Source: Lachnospiraceae bacterium (GTDB lineage: Bacteria; Bacillota; Clostridia; Lachnospirales; Lachnospiraceae). From it: DNA of 34,515 nt. Location: contig JAFYEL010000012.1 of assembly GCA_017544285.1 (NCBI GenBank), positions 1 through 34,515 on the forward strand, in the 5' to 3' direction. Each line of letters opens with the position of its first letter. The first letter of the stretch is position 1. The position numbers and the translations under genes were made by a program. Below, piece after piece: positions 16,146 to 24,722 of this stretch. The notes under the pieces were generated by a model that ran no database searches, was not told the origin of the DNA, and saw only the letters and a list, made by a program, of their open reading frames with translations.

Positions 16146-17248
16146 GTCCTGAAATGAACAAAGTTTCTAAAAAGTCCGACTTTCCGGGGAGCCTTCTGCG
16201 CAATCAGCTTTTTATCCCCTTTGCGGCACTTTTTATACTTCTTGTATTTAACCTTATAGCCGATCCTTCCTTTTTCAAGATCACCATGAGCCAGAGTAAT
16301 GCGGGCAATGCAGTGCTTTTGGGGCCCATCATCACGATCCTTGACAATGGTTCGGAGCTGGCTATCCTTGCCATAGGCATGACCCTGGTAACGGCAGCTA
16401 CCGGCGGACAGGATATCAGTGTGGGCGCAGCCATCGCCATCGCAGGTTCCACCCTGCTGAGAGTGCTCTGCGGAACCAACACCAGACCCGATACCCTGCG
16501 CACCACCGTTTTTGCAGCCTTCCTTATCAGCGTGCTGGTGGCCATGGCCTTCGGTGCATTCAACGGAATGCTGGTGGCCATATTTAAGATCCAGCCCATG
16601 GTTGCGACCCTGATCCTTTATACGGCAGGCCGCTCCATAGCAGCATGGATAAACAACAACGAGCTTCCCATCATCAGCACCCAGGCATCCCCCACCTTTG
16701 CTTACTACGGCGGATACATCCCCGGGATTCCGATCCCCACGCCCTTCTTCATTGCAGCGGCATGCGTGGTAGTGATCCTTCTGGTGCTGAAGTTCACGAA
16801 CCTGGGTCTTTACACTCAGGCTGTCGGTATCAACGAGAGCTCATCCAGACTTAACGGACTGAATCCCGTATTCATCAAGTGGCTTACCTTTGTTATCCTC
16901 GGTGTCTGCGTAGCGGTTGCCGCACTGATCAAGGTCAGCAGACTTTCTTCCATCAACTATTCCGTTATCGCAAAGGATATAGAGATGGACGCCATCCTTG
17001 CTGTGGCGCTGGGCGGAAATGCCCTCAGCGGAGGAAAGTTCAACATGGTTGCCTCCATCATCGGTGCATACGTTATTCAGATGCTTACAACGACGCTTTA
17101 CAAATTCCAGGTACCTTCGGATGCGCTTCCCGCATACAAGGCCGTAGTCGTAATACTCCTGGTAGTATTCTCGGCACCGGCTGTCAGGGAAAAGCTTGAG
17201 CGCATGGACATCGGCCGATCTAAAAAGACCGGTGGGGTAAGGGCATAA
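16142..17248 (+). CDS. Sugar ABC transporter permease 1, YtfT-like
   Basis: This is an integral membrane protein of 368 residues of the BPD_transp_2 (ribose/galactose-type) permease family. It has about nine or ten hydrophobic helices. The family motif TAATGGQDISVGAAIAIAGS comes after helix 2-3. The cytoplasmic loop that contacts the ATPase appears later as GINESSSRLNGLN and is followed by DAILAVALGGNALSGGKFN. Two different permease genes next to a YtfQ-like binding protein match the E. coli YtfQRT-YjfF layout; this one corresponds to YtfT. It is translationally coupled to the ATPase gene. Confidence 0.93.
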   Translation: MSPEMNKVSKKSDFPGSLLRNQLFIPFAALFILLVFNLIADPSFFKITMSQSNAGNAVLLGPIITILDNGSELAILAIGMTLVTAATGGQDISVGAAIAIAGSTLLRVLCGTNTRPDTLRTTVFAAFLISVLVAMAFGAFNGMLVAIFKIQPMVATLILYTAGRSIAAWINNNELPIISTQASPTFAYYGGYIPGIPIPTPFFIAAACVVVILLVLKFTNLGLYTQAVGINESSSRLNGLNPVFIKWLTFVILGVCVAVAALIKVSRLSSINYSVIAKDIEMDAILAVALGGNALSGGKFNMVASIIGAYVIQMLTTTLYKFQVPSDALPAYKAVVVILLVVFSAPAVREKLERMDIGRSKKTGGVRA

Positions 17249-17262
17249 AGGAGGATAGAAAA

Positions 17263-18273
17263 ATGGGTAAGAAATTAAAGAATATGACCGATTCAAACCT
17301 TTTGCTCCTTATAACCATCGTCATCTTTTTCCTGATGTACGTCGGAGCCGTGGTATTCCAGGGAAAGGGCTTCCTTAAGGCCCAGACCTTCTTCAACATT
17401 CTTAATGAGAATGCAGCACTCATCATACTGGCCTGCGGCATGAGCCTTGTAATGATCACCGGCGGTATCGATATTTCCGTTGGTGGTGTGACCGCACTGG
17501 TTACCATGTGCTGTGCAGTTTATCTTGACAGGCATGACGGCAATGTGGGCTTCTCCATAGTCATAGCCCTTCTCATCGGACTTGCCTTCGGTATTGTCCA
17601 GGGTTATCTGGTTGCCTACCTTGACATCCAGCCGTTCATAGTCTCGCTGGCTGGTATGTTCTTTGCCCGAGGTATGACTACCATAGTAAACACAAACCCT
17701 TTCAACGTTGAGAACGCCGAGTTCGTTGCCCTCAAGGCCACCCGTGTGGTAGTTCCCTTCATGGGAACCATAAACAAAAAGGGCAAGTACGTGGACGCCT
17801 ATGTTGAGATCGGCGTTATAGTTGCCCTCATCATGGTAATCCTTCTGTTCTGCTTTCTGCGCTGGACCAGCCTGGGCCGCAGCTTCTATGCAGTGGGCGG
17901 TAACAAGCAGAGCGCTCTGATGCTCGGTATCAACGTTAAAAAGACAAAATTCCTTTCGCACCTTATCTGCAGCATACTGGCAGGTATCGGCGGCTATGTA
18001 TACTTCCTTCACGTAGGTTCCGGAGCGGCAACAAACGCCCAGGGCGCCGAAATGAACGCAATAGCCTCATCCATCATCGGCGGCACGATGCTTACCGGCG
18101 GTGTCGGCAATATCATAGGTACCCTCTTCGGAGTGCTTTCACTTGCCACCATTAAAAACATCGTTGCAAGTGCCGGACTCGACCAGGCATGGTGGACGGG
18201 TATCACCATCGCTGCAATGCTCTGCATCTTCCTTGTGATCCAGAGTGTGGTAATGGCACGTAAAAAGAAATGA
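17263..18273 (+). CDS. Sugar ABC transporter permease 2, YjfF-like
   Basis: This is an integral membrane protein of 336 residues, the second BPD_transp_2 permease. It has about nine or ten hydrophobic helices, GMSLVMITGGIDISVGGVTA near helix 3, the ATPase-contact loop AVGGNKQSALMLGINV, and SSIIGGTMLTGGVGN later. It likely pairs with permease 1 to form a heterodimeric channel, as YtfT and YjfF do. AAGGAGG at 17248-17254, eight bases before the ATG, marks the start; the gap to permease 1 is 14 bases. Confidence 0.93.
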   Translation: MGKKLKNMTDSNLLLLITIVIFFLMYVGAVVFQGKGFLKAQTFFNILNENAALIILACGMSLVMITGGIDISVGGVTALVTMCCAVYLDRHDGNVGFSIVIALLIGLAFGIVQGYLVAYLDIQPFIVSLAGMFFARGMTTIVNTNPFNVENAEFVALKATRVVVPFMGTINKKGKYVDAYVEIGVIVALIMVILLFCFLRWTSLGRSFYAVGGNKQSALMLGINVKKTKFLSHLICSILAGIGGYVYFLHVGSGAATNAQGAEMNAIASSIIGGTMLTGGVGNIIGTLFGVLSLATIKNIVASAGLDQAWWTGITIAAMLCIFLVIQSVVMARKKK

Positions 18274-18283
18274 GGGATGAAAA

Positions 18284-19870
18284 ATGGAACATAAGGATCT
18301 GATACAGAAGGGTGAGGCCGTACTTGGAATAGAGTTCGGCTCCACCAGGATCAAAGCAGTTCTCATAGACCGCAAGGGTACTCCCATCGCATCCGGAGGA
18401 TACGGATGGGAGAACAGCTACACCGACGGAATCTGGACCTATCCCATTGAGCAGATCCACGAAGGTCTCAGAGAGTGCTACAGTGACCTGCTAAAGGATA
18501 TTGACGAAAAATACGGCGTAAAGCCCACACGTTTCGCGGCCATCGGAATCTCCGCAATGATGCACGGATACCTTGCTTTTGACGGGGATGACAACCTTCT
18601 GGTTCCTTTCAGAACCTGGAGAAATACCATCACCGAACAGGCAGCGGTTGAACTTACGGAGAAATTTGGGTATAATATTCCCCAGCGTTGGAGTATAGCC
18701 CATCTCTATCAGGCTATCCTCAACAAGGAAGAGCATGTGGGCAGGATCGCATTCCTCACCACACTGGCAGGCTATGTACACTACAGACTCACGGGCAAAA
18801 AGGTCCTGGGAGTGGGAGATGCCTCGGGCATGTTCCCCATCGACATATCCACCGGTGACTATGACGCCGGAATGCTTGACAAGTTCAGAAGCCTTGCAGG
18901 TCAGCCCTGGGATATAAAGGATATCCTTCCCGAGGTGCTCACCGCAGGTGATGACGCCGGATGCCTCACCGCAGAGGGCGCAGCCTTCCTTGACAAGACA
19001 GGCAGCCTTGAGGCAGGTGTTCCCGTTTGTCCTCCCGAGGGCGACGCGGGCACAGGCATGACAGCCACAAACAGCGTTGGTGTTCGCACCGGTAATATTT
19101 CCGCGGGTACTTCCGTATTTGCCATGGTGGTCCTTGAGAAGGAACTTTCAAAGGTATATCCCGAGATAGACCTTGTGACCACTCCCGACGGAGCGCTGGT
19201 GGGCATGGTACACTGCAACAACTGTACCAACGAGATCAACGCCTGGGTAAACCTCTTTAAGGAATACAGCGAGCTCATGGGCCAAAAGGTCGACATGAAC
19301 GAGCTTTTCACAAAGCTTTATTCCGTTGCTCTTTCCGGAGACAAGGATTGCGGAGGTCTTCTGACCTACAACTATCTTTCCGGAGAGCCGGTTACCGGAT
19401 TTGCAAAGGGCGCACCCCTTTTCGCAAGAGGTCCCGAAGGCAGGTTCTCACTTGCCAACGTTATGCGGGCAAATCTTTATTCGGCCCTTGCCACCCTTAA
19501 GGTGGGCCTTGACATCCTGTTTAAGCAGGAGGGAGTAAAGGTTGACGAAATGCTGGGCCACGGCGGTTATTTCAAGACCGAAAAGGTCGGACAGAGCATA
19601 GCCGCAGCCGCTATCGATGCGCCGGTTTCCGTAATGGAGACAGCGGGAGAGGGCGGAGCCTGGGGTATAGCACTTCTGGCAGCTTATATGGCAGACAAAA
19701 AAGAGGGACAGAGCCTTTCCGATTATCTGGCACAGGTGATCTTTGCCGGCATGGACGTTAAGAAGCTCTCACCCGACGCAGAGGATGTGGCCGGATTCGA
19801 GAAGTTCATGGAGCTCTACAGAAAGGGCCTTGAGACCGAGAAGGCCGCAGCCGATCTGTTTGCCGTTTAA
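18284..19870 (+). CDS. FGGY-family sugar kinase, probably L-ribulokinase
   Basis: This is a cytoplasmic kinase of 528 residues. The N-terminal phosphate-binding strand is VLGIEFGSTRIKAVLIDRKG. The sugar-binding half includes GISAMMHGYLAFDG and FRTWRNT. The second ATPase half has ISAGTSVFAMVVLEK, then LGHGGYFKTEKVGQSIAAAA and ETAGEGGAWGIALLAAYM, the region of the second FGGY signature. FGGY enzymes phosphorylate pentoses and related sugars. The araD gene next door suggests the substrate is L-ribulose, but xylulokinase cannot be ruled out from sequence alone. GAGGG stands seven bases before the ATG. The gene sits 10 bases after permease 2, in the same operon. Confidence 0.8.
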   Translation: MEHKDLIQKGEAVLGIEFGSTRIKAVLIDRKGTPIASGGYGWENSYTDGIWTYPIEQIHEGLRECYSDLLKDIDEKYGVKPTRFAAIGISAMMHGYLAFDGDDNLLVPFRTWRNTITEQAAVELTEKFGYNIPQRWSIAHLYQAILNKEEHVGRIAFLTTLAGYVHYRLTGKKVLGVGDASGMFPIDISTGDYDAGMLDKFRSLAGQPWDIKDILPEVLTAGDDAGCLTAEGAAFLDKTGSLEAGVPVCPPEGDAGTGMTATNSVGVRTGNISAGTSVFAMVVLEKELSKVYPEIDLVTTPDGALVGMVHCNNCTNEINAWVNLFKEYSELMGQKVDMNELFTKLYSVALSGDKDCGGLLTYNYLSGEPVTGFAKGAPLFARGPEGRFSLANVMRANLYSALATLKVGLDILFKQEGVKVDEMLGHGGYFKTEKVGQSIAAAAIDAPVSVMETAGEGGAWGIALLAAYMADKKEGQSLSDYLAQVIFAGMDVKKLSPDAEDVAGFEKFMELYRKGLETEKAAADLFAV

Positions 19871-19872
19871 TG

Positions 19873-19889
19873 ACCGGTAAAAGACCGGT
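19873..19889 (+). repeat. Short inverted repeat between the sugar kinase and araD genes
   Basis: ACCGGT (19873-19878) and ACCGGT (19884-19889), themselves palindromic, can form a 6-bp hairpin with loop AAAAG right after the kinase stop codon. No T-run follows, so it is not a normal terminator. It may be an mRNA processing or stability site. Confidence 0.5.
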
Positions 19890-19921
19890 CGAAAAGAATA
19901 GGATCACTGAGAGGTAGATCA

Positions 19922-20641
19922 ATGCTCGAAGAGTTAAAGAAACAGGTATACGAAGCCAATATGCTGCTTCCCGAGTATAAGCTCATAACCTTTACCTGGG
20001 GAAATGTCAGCGGCATCGACAGGGAAAAGGGGCTGTTTGTGATAAAGCCCAGCGGAGTCGAGTACGAAAAGCTCCGCCCCGAAGACATGGTAGTATTGAA
20101 CCTCGACGGAGAAGTTGTGGAGGGGACCTTGCGCCCCTCCTCTGACACTCCGACGCATCTCGAGATATACAGGAATTTTAAGGAGGTGGGAGGTGTTGTA
20201 CACACCCACTCATCCTACGCCACCAGCTGGGCACAGTCCGGACTTAGCATACCCTGCTACGGAACTACCCATGCGGATTATTTTTATGGCGACATTCCCT
20301 GTGTGAGATGCCTTACAAAAGAGGAGATCGAAGACGCCTACGAGACCAACACCGGCAAGCTCATCGTAAGTGAGTTTGAGCGCATGGGCAGGGACCCCAT
20401 GGCAGTGCCGGCTGTACTTTGCAAGAACCACGGTGTTTTCACCTGGGGCAAGGACGCGGTTGATGCGGTGCACTCCTCCGTTGTAGTGGAAGAGGTTGCA
20501 AAGATGGCATTCCGCACAAGACTCATCAATCCCGGTGTGGAGAGCGCCCCCACTGAGCTTCAGGATAAGCACTATTTCAGAAAGCATGGGGCAAATGCTT
20601 ACTACGGTCAAGATACAGGGGAAACTACTGTGAAGCAGTAG
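19922..20641 (+). CDS. araD: L-ribulose-5-phosphate 4-epimerase
   Basis: This is a cytoplasmic zinc enzyme of 239 residues that converts L-ribulose 5-phosphate to D-xylulose 5-phosphate, the last step of L-arabinose breakdown before the pentose phosphate pathway. The class II aldolase fold is clear: [10 protein letters not shown] and VIKPSGVEY for phosphate binding, RPSSDTPTH for the catalytic Asp. The zinc ligands are His94 and His96 in VVHTHSSYA and His170 in [10 protein letters not shown]. The normal family end is near [10 protein letters not shown]. Here nine more residues (DTGETTVKQ) and the stop codon are encoded by the first copy of a palindromic repeat, so the tail is probably an acquired extension. 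The gene follows the kinase by 51 bases. Confidence 0.93.
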   Translation: MLEELKKQVYEANMLLPEYKLITFTWGNVSGIDREKGLFVIKPSGVEYEKLRPEDMVVLNLDGEVVEGTLRPSSDTPTHLEIYRNFKEVGGVVHTHSSYATSWAQSGLSIPCYGTTHADYFYGDIPCVRCLTKEEIEDAYETNTGKLIVSEFERMGRDPMAVPAVLCKNHGVFTWGKDAVDAVHSSVVVEEVAKMAFRTRLINPGVESAPTELQDKHYFRKHGANAYYGQDTGETTVKQ

Positions 20642-20702
20642 AGGGGTCCCGTATTAGATACAGGGGAAACTACTGCGGAGCAGTAGAGGGGTCCCCGTAT
20701 CA
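20612..20702 (+). repeat. Tandem palindromic repeat (two copies of about 45 bases) across the araD stop codon
   Basis: Copy 1 (20612-20656) and copy 2 (20657-20702) are nearly identical. Both start GATACAGGGGAAACTACTG, have CAGTAGAGGGGTCCC in the middle and end GTAT. Copy 2 folds fully: GATAC and GGGG pair with CCCC and GTATC outside, and CTACTGC with GCAGTAG inside. The copies differ mainly near the inner loop (TGTGAAG versus TGCGGAG) and by one C, and both keep the inner stem. There is no T-run. It resembles a mobile extragenic palindrome of the REP/MITE kind; no copy was noticed elsewhere in the window. Confidence 0.85.
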
Positions 20703-20707
20703 GCGAG

Positions 20708-20726
20708 GGAAATGTTTACATTTTCC
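20708..20726 (+). repeat. Imperfect hairpin in the thrS leader
   Basis: GGAAATGT (20708-20715) pairs with ACATTTTCC (20718-20726) with one bulged T, directly after the tandem palindromes. No T-box motif is present before thrS. No function can be assigned. Confidence 0.4.
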
Positions 20727-20780
20727 GAGGAGATAGAAAAAGTAGATCGTTCTAAAATAACTATGAGGAGAATATGAAAA

Positions 20781-22751
20781 ATGAAGATCACACTTAAGGA
20801 CGGCAGCAGCAAAGAATACGCCGCCGGCACCAGCATAATCGACATCGCTAAAGACATCAGCGAAGGTCTTGCAAGGGTTGCCTGCGCCGGAAGGATAGAC
20901 GGAGAGGTCAAAGACCTTCGAACTACCCTCGACACAGACTGCACCCTTGAGATAGTGACCGCGACGGAGCCCGACGGACTCCGGGTGATCAGGCACACCG
21001 CATCCCATGTTATGGCACAGGCGGTAAAGAACCTTTTCCCCGGAGCAAAGGTCACCATAGGCCCCGCAATAGACGACGGCTTCTACTACGATTTTGACGC
21101 CGATCCCTTTTCCAGAGAGGATCTTGACGCCATCGAAGCCGAGATGAAAAAGATCATCAAGGAGGGCCATCCCCTGGAGCGTTTCGAGCTTCCCAGGGAA
21201 GAGGCCATAAAGCTGATGGAGGAAAAGGGTGAGCCCTACAAGGTAGAGCTTATAAAGGATCTTCCCGAGGATGCCACCATTTCCTTCTACGATCAGGGAG
21301 GCTTTGTGGATCTTTGTGCAGGTCCCCACCTTATGAGCACAAAGGGCATAAAGGCCTATAAACTCATTTCCTCGTCCATGGCCTATTGGAGAGGCGACTC
21401 AAACAAGGCCAGGCTTCAGAGGATATATGGAACCGCATACAATAAAAAAGAGGAGCTTGAGGCACACCTCAAGCGCCTCGAAGAGATCAAACTCAGGGAC
21501 CACAACAGACTGGGCCGTGAGATGAAACTCTTTACCACCGTTGATGTCATCGGGCAGGGGCTTCCCCTGCTGGCTCCCAGGGGCACAAAGATGGTCATGA
21601 AGATGCAGCGGTGGATAGAGGACATAGAGGAAAAGGAATGGGGCTATGTGAGGACCAAGACTCCTCTCATGGCAAAGTCGGATCTTTACAAGATCTCCGG
21701 ACACTGGGATCATTACCTTGACGGCATGTTCCTGCTGGGAGATCCCCAGGATCCCGACTGCATGGCCCTCAGGCCCATGACATGTCCTTTCCAGTACTAT
21801 GTGTACATGAACGAGCAGCATTCCTACAGGGATCTTCCCATAAGGCTTGCCGAGACCTCCACACTTTTCAGAAACGAGGACTCCGGAGAAATGCACGGCC
21901 TTACCAGAGTGCGTCAGTTCACCATCAGCGAGGGACATCTTATCGTGCGTCCCGACCAGATGGTAGAAGAGGTGAAGAGATGTCTCCAGCTGGCAAAGCA
22001 TGTGCTCACTACCCTGGGCCTTGAGGGAGAGGTTACCTACCATCTTTCCAAGTGCGATCCCGAGGACTTCAAGAAGCCCGAGAATGAAAGAAAGTATATC
22101 GACACCTTGGAGAAGTGGGAGCAGGTTGAGCAGCATCTGCGCGACATCCTGAACGAAGTGGGTGTTTCCTACACCGAGGATGTGGGTGAGGCCGCATTCT
22201 ACGGTCCCAAGATCGATATAAACGCCAAAAACGTTTACGGCAAGGAAGACACCATGATCACCATCCAGTGGGATGAGATGATCGCCGAGAAATTCGGAAT
22301 GTACTACATTGATGAAAACGGAGATAAGGTGAGACCATTCATAATCCACCGTACCTCCCTGGGCTGCTATGAGAGGACTCTTGCATGGCTCATTGAGTTC
22401 TATGCGGGAAAGTTCCCCACCTGGCTCTGCCCCGAGCAGGTCAGGATACTGCCCATATCCGAAAAGTATGCCGATTATGCCGAGAAGGTGCGTAAGGCCC
22501 TTGCATCGGCGGATGTGGATGTCACCGTAGACAACCGCTCCGAAAAGATAGGCTTCAAGATACGTGAGGCAAGAATGGACCGCCTTCCCTACATGCTCAT
22601 TGTGGGTGAAAACGAAGAGGCGGCAGGCACTGTATCCGTAAGGAGCCGTTTTGCCGGAGACGAGGGTGCAAAGTCTCTCGATGACTTTATAGCCCAGATC
22701 ACGGAAGAGATCAGAACAAAGGCCATTCGAAAAGAAGAAGCGGCCGAGTGA
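20781..22751 (+). CDS. thrS: Threonyl-tRNA synthetase
   Basis: This is the cytoplasmic class II synthetase that charges tRNA-Thr (656 residues, full length). Domains in order: TGS (1 to about 62, MKITLKDGSSKEYAAGTSI), the editing SAD domain (about 65-240) with HTASHVMAQAV, the catalytic core (about 265-535), and the anticodon-binding domain (about 545-645). The three zinc ligands of the active site are present: Cys335 in PMTCPFQYY, His386 in ISEGHLIV and His523 in IIHRTSLG. GAGGAG at 20765-20770 lies ten bases before the ATG. A nearer ATG at 20774 runs into a stop after seven codons. The 139-base gap upstream holds palindromic repeats but no T-box, which often controls thrS in Bacillota. The EAL gene follows by 17 bases. 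Confidence 0.97.
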   Translation: MKITLKDGSSKEYAAGTSIIDIAKDISEGLARVACAGRIDGEVKDLRTTLDTDCTLEIVTATEPDGLRVIRHTASHVMAQAVKNLFPGAKVTIGPAIDDGFYYDFDADPFSREDLDAIEAEMKKIIKEGHPLERFELPREEAIKLMEEKGEPYKVELIKDLPEDATISFYDQGGFVDLCAGPHLMSTKGIKAYKLISSSMAYWRGDSNKARLQRIYGTAYNKKEELEAHLKRLEEIKLRDHNRLGREMKLFTTVDVIGQGLPLLAPRGTKMVMKMQRWIEDIEEKEWGYVRTKTPLMAKSDLYKISGHWDHYLDGMFLLGDPQDPDCMALRPMTCPFQYYVYMNEQHSYRDLPIRLAETSTLFRNEDSGEMHGLTRVRQFTISEGHLIVRPDQMVEEVKRCLQLAKHVLTTLGLEGEVTYHLSKCDPEDFKKPENERKYIDTLEKWEQVEQHLRDILNEVGVSYTEDVGEAAFYGPKIDINAKNVYGKEDTMITIQWDEMIAEKFGMYYIDENGDKVRPFIIHRTSLGCYERTLAWLIEFYAGKFPTWLCPEQVRILPISEKYADYAEKVRKALASADVDVTVDNRSEKIGFKIREARMDRLPYMLIVGENEEAAGTVSVRSRFAGDEGAKSLDDFIAQITEEIRTKAIRKEEAAE

Positions 22752-22768
22752 TAACAGCGAGGAATACC

Positions 22769-24709
22769 ATGCAGTGGAATGTTGATTTTGAAATAGCATC
22801 AATTGTATACCAGGTGGTATTCCTTGTCTTTTTTCTGGTAAAAAAGCGTCTGCCCACACGGCAGAACCGTCTGTATGCGGCGTCGCTGTTGTCGGCTTTT
22901 GTCTGTCTTTTGCTGGATGTTTCTACCGCCTATCTGAATTCGTATTCCTATCTGTTTTCACGTGCCGTTCTCTATGGCGCAAACATGGTGTATTTCATCA
23001 CCATCATCGTGATGGCGGTGCTGTTCTTCAATTACGTGCTGGCCCTTACAAACCAGTATGAATTTTACAAATCATCACTTTATTATGTGCTTATGCTGCC
23101 GGCTGTATCCAGCGTGTTCATGACTCTGACCACGCCCGTCACCGGCTTTCTTTTCTCCATAGACGAGACCCTTCATTACAGCCACGGTATCGGTTACAGC
23201 ATAGCACTGGTATCCGATTCATTCTATGTGATCATTGCTTTCACCTTTGTTTTTGCCATGAGGAAAAGACTCCCTGCACCCAAGAGGTTCAGCATGTATT
23301 TCGCCTGCATTCCCACGGTTGTCGGTGTATTGCTCCAGGCGGTGTGCTTTCCCACTGTGCTGCTGGTGAACGCCATGACCACCCTTTCCTTTACGGTCAT
23401 CTATCTTTCCCTGGAAAACCCCGACATGTATATAGACAATTCATCGGGAATGTTCAACGGAGATGCTTTCAAGGAAATGGCCTATGAGGCCATCAAGCAG
23501 GGAAAGCCTTTTTCCTGTATCTTCCTCACCATATCCGATTACAAAAATCTTGATGCGGTATACGGAACAGAGAATATCGACGCTGCCACCATGGAGGTGG
23601 TAAGGTATCTGCGCAAGATGTATTTTGCCAGGAACATCTGCCGTCTGCAGCCCTGGACCTTTGTTATCCATGAGAGTGCAAGCGGAGATTACGAAGAGAT
23701 AGTCAGGGCCCTTACCGGGCGTTTCTCGAAGCCCTTTGCCGGCATCAATGCCCAGCTCAATTTTGAACCCGAGATAGTTGTCCTGCCTTACTGGCACATG
23801 CCCTCGGATGTGGCGGGGATAGAGTCCGTATACAACTTTGTCATGTCAAAGAACGGTCCTCACAAGCCCGGAACGGTCATCGAGGTAAACGAGCGCCTCA
23901 TAGGCCGCATGGAGCATGAGAGGGCGGTTGAGCACGCCATAGAGAACGCCATATCCATGGGCAGTATCCAGATCTATTACCAGCCCATTTTCTCCGCAAC
24001 GGAGGACAGGATCACCTCCTGCGAGGCTCTTGCAAGGCTTTTCGATGAAAACATCGGTTTTATTTCTCCCGAGGAGTTCATCAAAAAGGCGGAGGAGACC
24101 GGAAGTATCGGAAATCTGGGTACCCAGATCTTTGAAAAGGTATGCCTTTTTATCAAGGAGCACAAGCCCGAGCAGTACGGCGTCAGGCATGTCCATGTGA
24201 ACCTGTCTCCCATGCAGTTCAAGCAGGAGAATCTGGCAAAGGACCTTATCGAACTCACGGACAGATATAATCTGGACAGGAGCATGATAGTGCTTGAGAT
24301 CACTGAGACCGCAGCAGTGGAGGAGAGCCTTATTATCCACGGAAACATGAACAGGCTCATTTCCGCCGGCTTCACCTTCTCACTTGACGATTACGGAACC
24401 GGCTTCTCCAATACCGCTTCCATCATCAGACTGCCCTTCACCTCCGTGAAGCTGGACAAGTCCCTTATATGGGCATTCTTCAACAGACAGAGCGACATAC
24501 TTCCCGATCTGATCAGTATGTTCATCCACCAGAAGCTTGAGCTTATCGCCGAGGGCGTTGAGACCAGAGAGATGGTCCACACTCTGGGGTCCATGAACTG
24601 CGTCAATATGCAGGGCTTCTATTTCGCAAAGCCCCTGCCTCCCAGAGAGTTCATGTCCTATGTCTGGGAGTTTAACCGTGCCGACAACTCAAAGGCACTG
24701 ATCAGCTGA
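22769..24709 (+). CDS. Membrane c-di-GMP phosphodiesterase (EAL) with a degenerate GGDEF domain
   Basis: The protein has 646 residues. Six or seven membrane helices (about 5-215) form a sensor-like region. Residues about 220-370 have a GGDEF-like fold, but the catalytic motif is replaced by RLQPWTFVIHE, so it cannot make c-di-GMP; it may bind a nucleotide or only support dimers. The EAL domain (about 385-640) keeps the residues needed for hydrolysis: CEALARL (Glu419), VNLSPMQF, LEITET, LDDYGTGFS (Asp540-Asp541), VKLDKSL, EGVET and QGFYFAKPL. It should break down c-di-GMP at the inner membrane face. The ATG at 22769 has GAGGA five bases before it and is chosen over a GTG at 22748 that overlaps the thrS stop. 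Confidence 0.9.
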   Translation: MQWNVDFEIASIVYQVVFLVFFLVKKRLPTRQNRLYAASLLSAFVCLLLDVSTAYLNSYSYLFSRAVLYGANMVYFITIIVMAVLFFNYVLALTNQYEFYKSSLYYVLMLPAVSSVFMTLTTPVTGFLFSIDETLHYSHGIGYSIALVSDSFYVIIAFTFVFAMRKRLPAPKRFSMYFACIPTVVGVLLQAVCFPTVLLVNAMTTLSFTVIYLSLENPDMYIDNSSGMFNGDAFKEMAYEAIKQGKPFSCIFLTISDYKNLDAVYGTENIDAATMEVVRYLRKMYFARNICRLQPWTFVIHESASGDYEEIVRALTGRFSKPFAGINAQLNFEPEIVVLPYWHMPSDVAGIESVYNFVMSKNGPHKPGTVIEVNERLIGRMEHERAVEHAIENAISMGSIQIYYQPIFSATEDRITSCEALARLFDENIGFISPEEFIKKAEETGSIGNLGTQIFEKVCLFIKEHKPEQYGVRHVHVNLSPMQFKQENLAKDLIELTDRYNLDRSMIVLEITETAAVEESLIIHGNMNRLISAGFTFSLDDYGTGFSNTASIIRLPFTSVKLDKSLIWAFFNRQSDILPDLISMFIHQKLELIAEGVETREMVHTLGSMNCVNMQGFYFAKPLPPREFMSYVWEFNRADNSKALIS

Positions 24710-24722
24710 CAAAGGAGATCTC

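Noticed and set aside
20612-20702. CRISPR-like array
   Set aside because: Only two copies, directly adjacent with no spacers, and each copy is itself a long palindrome.
21399-22859. Leftward open frame of 486 codons opposite thrS
   Set aside because: Long antisense frames are common opposite this genome's codon usage; thrS is certain on the other strand and the antisense product has no recognisable domain.
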